Source: Proteles cristata cristata (lineage: Eukaryota > Chordata > Mammalia > Carnivora > Hyaenidae). Taken from it: a stretch of DNA of 64,000 nt. The stretch lies in contig JAESUZ010004907.1 in assembly GCA_017311185.1 (NCBI GenBank), positions 620,001 through 684,000 of the forward strand, in the 5' to 3' direction. This document shows positions 58,290 to 64,000 of this stretch, one piece after another (position 1 is the stretch's first letter; every line of letters begins with the position of its first letter). Below the pieces are notes generated by a model that saw only the letters and a program-made list of their open reading frames with translations, was not told the origin of the DNA and made no database searches. Position numbers and translations under genes: made by a program.

Positions 58290-58700
58290 CTTCAAAATAT
58301 TAAACCATGGGGGAGAAGAAAAGGAAAAATAGTGGGGGAGAGGAAGGGAGGCAAACCATGAGAGACTCTTGAATGCTGAAAACAAACTGAGGGCTGATGG
58401 GGGTGGGAGGGAGGGGAAGGGGGGAGATGGGCACGGAGGAGGGCACTTGTGGGGATGAGCACTGGGTGTTGTATGGAAACCAACTTGACAATCAACTATT
58501 TAAAATTTAAAAAAATTAAAATAAAAAATTTAAATATAGAAATACCATATGATCCAATCATTATAATTCCACTACTGGGTATTTACCCAAAGAAAATGAA
58601 AACACTAATTCAAAAAGCTATATGTGCCACTGTGTTTATTGCAGTATTATTTACAGTAGCCAAGATATAATCATGGGAATCAAAGGCATAGCTTAGGGAA
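58290..58700 (+). mobile_element. LINE-1 3' end joined to an ORF2-tail fragment
   Basis: A 3' UTR (CATGAGAGACTCTTGAATGC ... GAGCACTGGGTGTTGTATGG ... AACTTGACAATCAACTA) at 58290-58510 is followed by an A-rich joint and then an ORF2-tail segment reading IEIPYDPIIIIPLLGIYPKK. The order (3' UTR before ORF2 tail) means two separate insertions or a rearrangement. Confidence 0.75.
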
Positions 58701-59589
58701 TATAGTCAATGATATAATAGTGCGATATGATGACAGACGGTAGGTACACTTTTGAGCACAGCGTAATGTAGACAAGTTGAATCGCTACGTTGTACACTTG
58801 AAACTAGTATGTCGATTATACTCAAATAACAACATTAAAAAGGCTAGTTAAAGCATCTAGTGTAACCACATTTTATTAATTGATTTGACTGCAAACTTTA
58901 CCAAGCTATTCCTTAAACCTTTAGCTTTTTGTGGGAAGCACATACCCAGAGGCTTTTTTCTTCACTGCCCCAGGCCCTTCCCAGCTCCTGACCTTCACTC
59001 CTCTTCCTTGACCCCAAGACAAACACACCCACTCACCACTATCTGCAGAAAAGACCAGAGTTAGGGTAGGCAATGTGAATAACAAAACTGCAATAAATAA
59101 AATTTCGCCCTATTTCAAGAATAGATCTTGAGTCCCTCGCTGGTTCCCCAAAAGGGTAAATATGGGAGGTGATGGGTGTGTTAACTTGACTGTAGGGGTC
59201 TTTTCACTATATTATATATATATCATATTTAAATATATACTAAATATACAAAATCACATACACTTCAAATATCACATACACTTTAAGTATTTGCCAATTA
59301 TGTTTCAGTAAAGCTCTAAAACCAAACAAAAACTCATGTCAGAAAATAAACTTTAAGGGCTCTTCACTTTAAAGATACTTAAGTACCTTATAAGTGAAAC
59401 AGATTAATAAAGAAATAAATGTTTTGGCTTCAGGAGGTTTTTTTCAGTCTCCAAAAGGGTATTTTCTGTGGGTCTCATACATAAAAACATTCTGTGGAAT
59501 GTTTATAAATTATTATATTTGTAAAATTTGGTGCATGCACTCTTTTTGCAAATTTAAATGCTGAGAAAACAGTGATACTGTGGAAATAT

Positions 59590-59786
59590 TTTTAAGTTTA
59601 TTTATTTATTTTGAGAAAGAGCACTCACGGACGTGAGCAGGGGAGCAACACAGAGAAGGAGAGACAGAACCCCAACAGGGACTTGCCGTCAGCACGATGT
59701 AGGGCTTGAACTCACAAACCAGGAGATCATGACCTGAGCCAAAATCAAGAGCTGGACGCCTGACCAACTGAGCCACTGGGCGCCCC
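59590..59786 (-). mobile_element. CAN-SINE next to the importin-alpha pseudogene
   Basis: Reverse copy ending CTGAGCCACTGGGCGCCCC, about 20 bp before the (TG)n tract that follows the pseudogene's 3' end. Confidence 0.85.
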
Positions 59787-59802
59787 ATAAATATTTTGTA
59801 TT

Positions 59803-59827
59803 TGTGTGTGTGTGTGTGTGTGTGTGT
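59803..59827. repeat. (TG)n microsatellite at the 3' end of the importin-alpha pseudogene
   Basis: On the pseudogene strand it is (CA)n directly after the AATAAA region, where a poly(A) tail would be expected. Confidence 0.85.
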
Positions 59828-59829
59828 TG

Positions 59830-60175
59830 AAAATTTTATTAACATTCAGTTTAAAATCTTTACACCTGTGGCATGCCAAGATCTAGAAGGTTCTTAAAGA
59901 AGTTACCCATTAGGGTGTGGTCCTTGGTTTAGAAGTCATGGGGCCTTGGTAATTTTTTGTTAATTGGTTTAAGAATTCACAATCTTCCTCCAGGGCTGGT
60001 AATACTGTACCGCTTTCTTCTCCCTCACAAAAATGATTCTCGATAATGTTCAAAGCAGTTAGGGCAACCTGGGGGTTCTCATGAAGTTGCAAAGCCTCTT
60101 TGGTTTTGTGCTTCTGCATTAACACTGCAAGGCCCGCCTTGCTCAGGAAGAGTTTGTTTCCTGCAGCACAACCAG
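59830..60175 (-). pseudogene. KPNA7: 5'-truncated processed pseudogene of an importin alpha, closest to KPNA7
   Basis: On the minus strand a frame ending at 59910 reads KEALQLHENPQVALTALNII, then ENHFCEGEE. This resembles the last armadillo repeat and C-terminal tail of importin alpha, especially KPNA7 (EALQLHEN...SALNIIEKHF, as I remember it). Similarity fades upstream of about 60175 and no earlier armadillo repeats are present. A canonical AATAAA sits at 59835-59840, about 70 bases past the stop, followed by a (CA)n tract where a poly(A) tail would be. This fits a truncated retrocopy with no promoter. The larger open frame reaching 60467 includes unrelated sequence. An isolated real exon is less likely. 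Confidence 0.6.
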
Positions 60176-61267
60176 GGTCCTGTATGGGTCTGAGAAGAGT
60201 GGATGCTTGGGGTGCAGGGAACCGTGTTAGGAAATCCAGGGAAGGGAGGCCAGGGGTGGGGGGGATATGGGGACACAGAGGAAAGGGTGATGAAAATGTT
60301 CCATTTGATGCATCTATGGTTTTCACGGTGTATGAGCTATAGCTTAAAAAACCTACAACATGCACGGCGGTGGTTGAAATTACTCGATGAGCATAGAAGC
60401 GTGTAAAGCAGACGTGAGGACCCTTCTTCCCTATGCGGGACACCCCAGGCACGCGCCCCTGGTACAACTAGAGCTGCCCAGACGAGCCACAGATGTGCGC
60501 CAGGTGACTGCTCCCTCGGCCCGAGAGCCACCCGACCAGGGTAGGGCGTGATACAGGCCAGCAAGCAGCGCTGGGCCAGCTTGCTGTGACGGGGAGGGCA
60601 CAGGAGGGTCAGGCCTGGTGGGAGCGCTGCTGTCTGGCCCCCACAGCCCCCCTCACCCCCCCACTGCTGTGGTCTGGCCATGAAATCCCTGGGGGTGGGG
60701 GGCACAGATGGGGAGCTTGGCCGGGCCTGTCATTCCAGATACCCAAACGCGCCTGATGCCAGACACACAGACCATCTTGGGGGTTGGAATGGCCAAGGGC
60801 TTTTGGCTTGTGCAGTGACCTCCAATTTTGGAGACAAAAATTACCTGCTAATTACCAGCTTAATTACCAGCTTAGTTACCGGCTAGGTCATCTGGATGGA
60901 GATACGTGGTGGATGGATGGAAACAAAGGTCACAAATTTAGGGGAGAGACATGAATTTGTGGGTCATTGTAGGCTTAGACATTCACTGGATTGGACTATT
61001 TTCTAACCCTCAGCGTGAAACTCTTTGCAATAAGCAAAGCGATGTATTGACTCTGGCTTCCAGAACTGTCCACATTATTTTTTTTAAACACAATTTATTT
61101 TTTTCACATTGCTTTACCTGTCAATTGTTATTTGGCAAATTTACCCCATACACCAAATTTTCTTTTTAGAGCTTAGTTTATATTTATGTAACCGAGTGCC
61201 ATTCACCAGGATACCTTTCTCTAAGCCCTAATGGTTTATATCTTTCTTTTCAAATGTGTGAGTATAT

Positions 61268-61312
61268 TTTATTTTTATTTATTTTTAATGTTTTAAAATG
61301 TTTATTCATTTC

Positions 61313-61343
<31 letters not shown>

Positions 61344-61519
61344 GAGACAGAGCATGAGCAGGGAAGGAGCAGAGAGAGAGGGAGACACAGAATCCTAAAC
61401 AGGCTCCAGGCTTTGAGCTGTCAGCACAGAGCCCGACGCGGAGCTCGAACCCACAAACTGTGAGATCATGACCTGAGCCAAAGTCGGACACTTAACCGAC
61501 TGAACCACCCAGGTTCCCC
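61268..61519 (-). mobile_element. CAN-SINE (feline type)
   Basis: Reverse copy with (GA)n and (GACA)n-like tract, head ending CACCCAGGTTCCCC. Confidence 0.88.
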
Positions 61520-61936
61520 AATTAAGTTGTCATTTTCAAAGATATTATGGAGAAAAAACTATGAATGAAATACCTGTATGTTCTTCATCTGTAAGTGGGG
61601 CAGTTTACGGTCTAACTCACAGTGTCCTATTGACAGAGGGAGGCTGAATTTCTTCTTCTCCGCAGACACAGCTGACTGTATGTCTTAAAGCAACAGCAGG
61701 TGAAAGCTCCCCTACTATTTACTAACAGCCTCAACTGGGACAGGTCAAAGCCTGACCCATATATTTTTATTAGTTTTAACCACTGAAGAAGGTCTTCTTT
61801 CTCCTGAACTATTTTCACCAATTTTCTCTGTCTTCATTTAATCCTTGTTTGAGAAGATTCTCTTTCCCGGAATCATTTTGGAGACTGCTGCATGACCTGG
61901 TATCAAGTGGCTAGATTCACATGTGTTGATACTCTT

Positions 61937-62002
61937 TGTTTTTAAAATATAGTTTATTGTCAAGTTGCTTCTCATGTAACATCCAGTGGTCATCCCAACA
62001 AG
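61937..62002 (-). mobile_element. Extremely truncated LINE-1 3' end (about 66 bp)
   Basis: Antisense of the last part of a carnivore LINE-1 3' UTR (TTTATTGTCAAGTTGCTTCT, CAGTGGTCATCCCAACAAG). It is flanked by CATGTGTTGATACTCTT at about 61920-61936 and CACGTGTTGATATTCTT at 62003-62019, a 17-bp near-exact target duplication. Confidence 0.75.
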
Positions 62003-62084
62003 CACGTGTTGATATTCTTGAAGATGTTTCTCAAATATGTCCTTTCATCAAATCACTATGTTTAAAATTTTTTCTTGGTATTAC

Positions 62085-62116
62085 AACAGTTTTTTTTAAG
62101 TTTTTATTTCTTTTAT

Positions 62117-62148
<32 letters not shown>

Positions 62149-62322
62149 CACAGGAGTGAGCGGGGGAGAGACAGAGAGCGAGGGAGAGAGAGGGAATCCC
62201 AAGCAAGCTCCACACTCAGCATAGAACCCCACACTGGGCTTGATCTCACACACCTTAACATCACGACCTGAGCCAAAATCAAACGCCGGACACTTAACCC
62301 ACTGAGCCACCCAGGCGCCCCC
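62085..62322 (-). mobile_element. CAN-SINE (feline type)
   Basis: Reverse copy with long (GA)n at about 62120-62147, head ending CACCCAGGCGCCCCC. Confidence 0.88.
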
Positions 62323-62689
62323 TCCAACAGGCTTCTTTTGTTGAAGATTCTGTTTTCTCTGAAAAAGCCTGATCATTTTCTTCATTCTCTATGACGGTTT
62401 ACCGTAACAGGAATTAGATGAAGATCTTGTCTTCCTGAGCTGTTCTCTGAGCGTTGCCCTCACAGGTTATTTCCTTGAAGCGTTTGCATGGGGGGAGGTG
62501 GATTGGTGCAGGCTGTAGAGGGCTGAGCAAAGTCACGGCTGAGCCTGATGGGTTTTCCATCTTGAAACTGAAATCTTGGTTCCCCTCATGGACAGAGAGT
62601 CTACTGGACTCCACAGCCGCGCCCTCACCCCCACCCCCCAGGCCTCCCAGGGCAGGACGGCGAGAAGCCGTCCACGTACGCTACTGTCC

Positions 62690-63150
62690 TGGGGCTGCCA
62701 TGACAAAGTTGATTGGATGTCATAAGCAAACCAGGCTTTAAAATAACAGAAACACCTCTCCCAGTTCTGGAGGCCAGCAGACTGAAGTCGAGGCATCACC
62801 GGGGTTGGTGTCTTCGGGAGGCTCTGAGGGAGAGCTCAGTCCCTGTCTCTCTCCCAGCTTCCATCCACTGGTGGCCCTCAATCTTTGGCCTCCCTTGGCT
62901 TGAGGATGCATCACTTCACCCCCTGCCTCCGTATTCACATCTCATTCTTCTCATTATCCCTGGGTCTTTTCTTTTCTGTCTCTTTAAAGGAAACTCTCAC
63001 TGAATTTTGAGCCCACCCTGATCCAAGATGATCTCCTCTTGAACCTTCCCTCGATCACATCTGCAAAGACCCTTGTTTCAAATCAAGGCAAATTCTGAGG
63101 TTCGATGTGGACAGGAATTTTGTGAGGGACACTATCCAACCCTGTACACC
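62690..63150. repeat. Ancient interspersed repeat, inferred opposite orientation to 22490-23210
   Basis: TGGGGCTGCCATGACAAAGT ... CCCAGTTCTGGAGGCCAGCA ... GGTTGGTGTCTTCGGGAGGC ... CAAATTCTGAGGTTC is the antisense of a common mammalian repeat pattern. The family name is not assigned. Confidence 0.55.
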
Positions 63151-63508
63151 ATATATATTATATAATTCTGCCTGCTTGAGGCACACATGCCCTTTTAGGG
63201 CCATCCAAACCACTTTGGGGGTGACTCCTCTAACAAAGCCCATGTCTTTTTGCAAATTAGAGATTATTTGGATTGTAAAATACTTGGTATAAAAGTGTTT
63301 GGTTAACTTGGAAATCCAGTGCCATCACCAGAGAAGTTTTAACATTATATTTATTGATAAAGGAAAAAGATAAGACATTAAGTTAAAAGATATAGACTCT
63401 CAGGTATATTAAAGTTTTTGCATGGTTGTAAAGTAATTATAATTTTTTAAATTGTATTTTTGTGCAAATAAAGTTTTTCATCAAAGGTGGCCATCAAGAG
63501 TTAGACTA

Positions 63509-63738
63509 AAGGCACCTGGGGGGCTTAGTCAGTTAAGCATCTGGGTTCAGCTTAGGTCATGATCTCATGGTTTGTGAGTTCAATCCCCGCGTCGGGCTCT
63601 GTGCTGATAGCTCAGACAGAGCCTGGAGCCTGCTTCGGATTCTGTGTCACCCTCCCTCTCTACCCTTCCGCTGCTCACACTCTGCCTCTTTCTCTTTCTC
63701 TCGAAAATAAATAAACATTAAAAATTTTTAAAAAAACT
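63509..63738 (+). mobile_element. CAN-SINE (feline type)
   Basis: Starts AAGGCACCTGGGGGGCTTAG, ends AAATAAATAAACATTAAAAA. Confidence 0.87.
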
Positions 63739-63859
63739 GACTCTTTTTCTTTAAGCATAAAATTTAGGCTTTTTCTCTTATACATGCACACAGAGCCATG
63801 TCATTAAAAACATGGCTAATGGGTACTCCATACAGTTTTGGCTATGTCAATGTTCTATA

Positions 63860-64000
63860 ATTTTTTTTTTTTTAACATTTTTTAATGTTTTATTTCTTTC
63901 TAGGAGAGAGAGAGAGACAGCGTGAGCAGGGGAGGGTCAGAGAGAGAGGGAGTCACAGACTGAAGCAGGCTCCAGGATCTGAGCTGGCAGTCAGCACAGA
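63860..64000 (-). mobile_element. CAN-SINE cut by the window edge
   Basis: Reverse near-consensus copy: T-rich tail, (GA)n, GGGGAGGGTCAGAGAGAGAG, running off the right end of the window. Confidence 0.9.

Noticed and set aside
1..64000. CRISPR arrays, prophage, bacterial operons or endogenous retroviral genes
   Set aside because: The spaced repeats are SINEs and microsatellites. No gag, pol or env-type retroviral reading frame was recognised; the reverse-transcriptase remnants are LINE-1.

Overview
This is a window of mammalian nuclear DNA, almost certainly from a cat-family (felid) carnivore. The main evidence is about 30 copies of the tRNA-derived CAN-SINE in its feline form: a head reading GGGGCGCCTGGGTGGCTCAG, a CT-rich middle and an AATAAA-rich A tail. 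They sit among fragments of carnivore LINE-1. There are no bacterial or viral operons, no CRISPR arrays, and no long ORF outside GC-rich or repeat sequence.

The window holds one protein-coding gene, and it is complete. This is UBXN2B (p37, a p97/VCP adaptor), on the minus strand, with its start codon at 46409 and stop at 24163. Eight coding exons were found from conserved protein sequence and splice signals: 46329-46409, 41767-41870, 35656-35806, 33272-33355, 32319-32428, 28550-28687, 25289-25450 and 24163-24325. Lengths and phases join to 993 nt, or 330 residues plus stop, with no frameshift. The protein has a SEP domain, two SHP-type p97-binding motifs and a C-terminal UBX domain. The promoter is a TATA-less CpG island (about 45.80-46.72 kb) with a perfect RFX X-box palindrome, an ETS site, an NRF1-like site and a YY1-type site over the start codon.

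Layout: 1-20 kb is intergenic, with SINEs, LINE-1 pieces, ancient MIR-type repeats and microsatellites. 20.87-21.42 kb is an orphan CpG island downstream of UBXN2B. About 21.5-24.16 kb is the probable 3' UTR side of the gene. 24.16-46.41 kb is UBXN2B; its introns carry a twin-primed (5'-inverted) LINE-1 at 28.9-29.8 kb, an intronic CpG island at 34.77-35.18 kb running straight out of an old LINE-1, and several oppositely oriented SINEs around exons 2 and 3. 46.7-64 kb is upstream intergenic DNA with nested LINE-1/SINE insertions and a truncated importin-alpha (KPNA7-like) retropseudogene at about 59.83-60.17 kb.

Nothing here is convincing as a new biological system. The observations most worth following are the two CpG islands with no known gene start, the X-box promoter, the inverted SINEs around frame-compatible exons, and a SINE-derived cryptic splice acceptor near exon 3. 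Repeat family names below come from sequence recognition, not from a database search.
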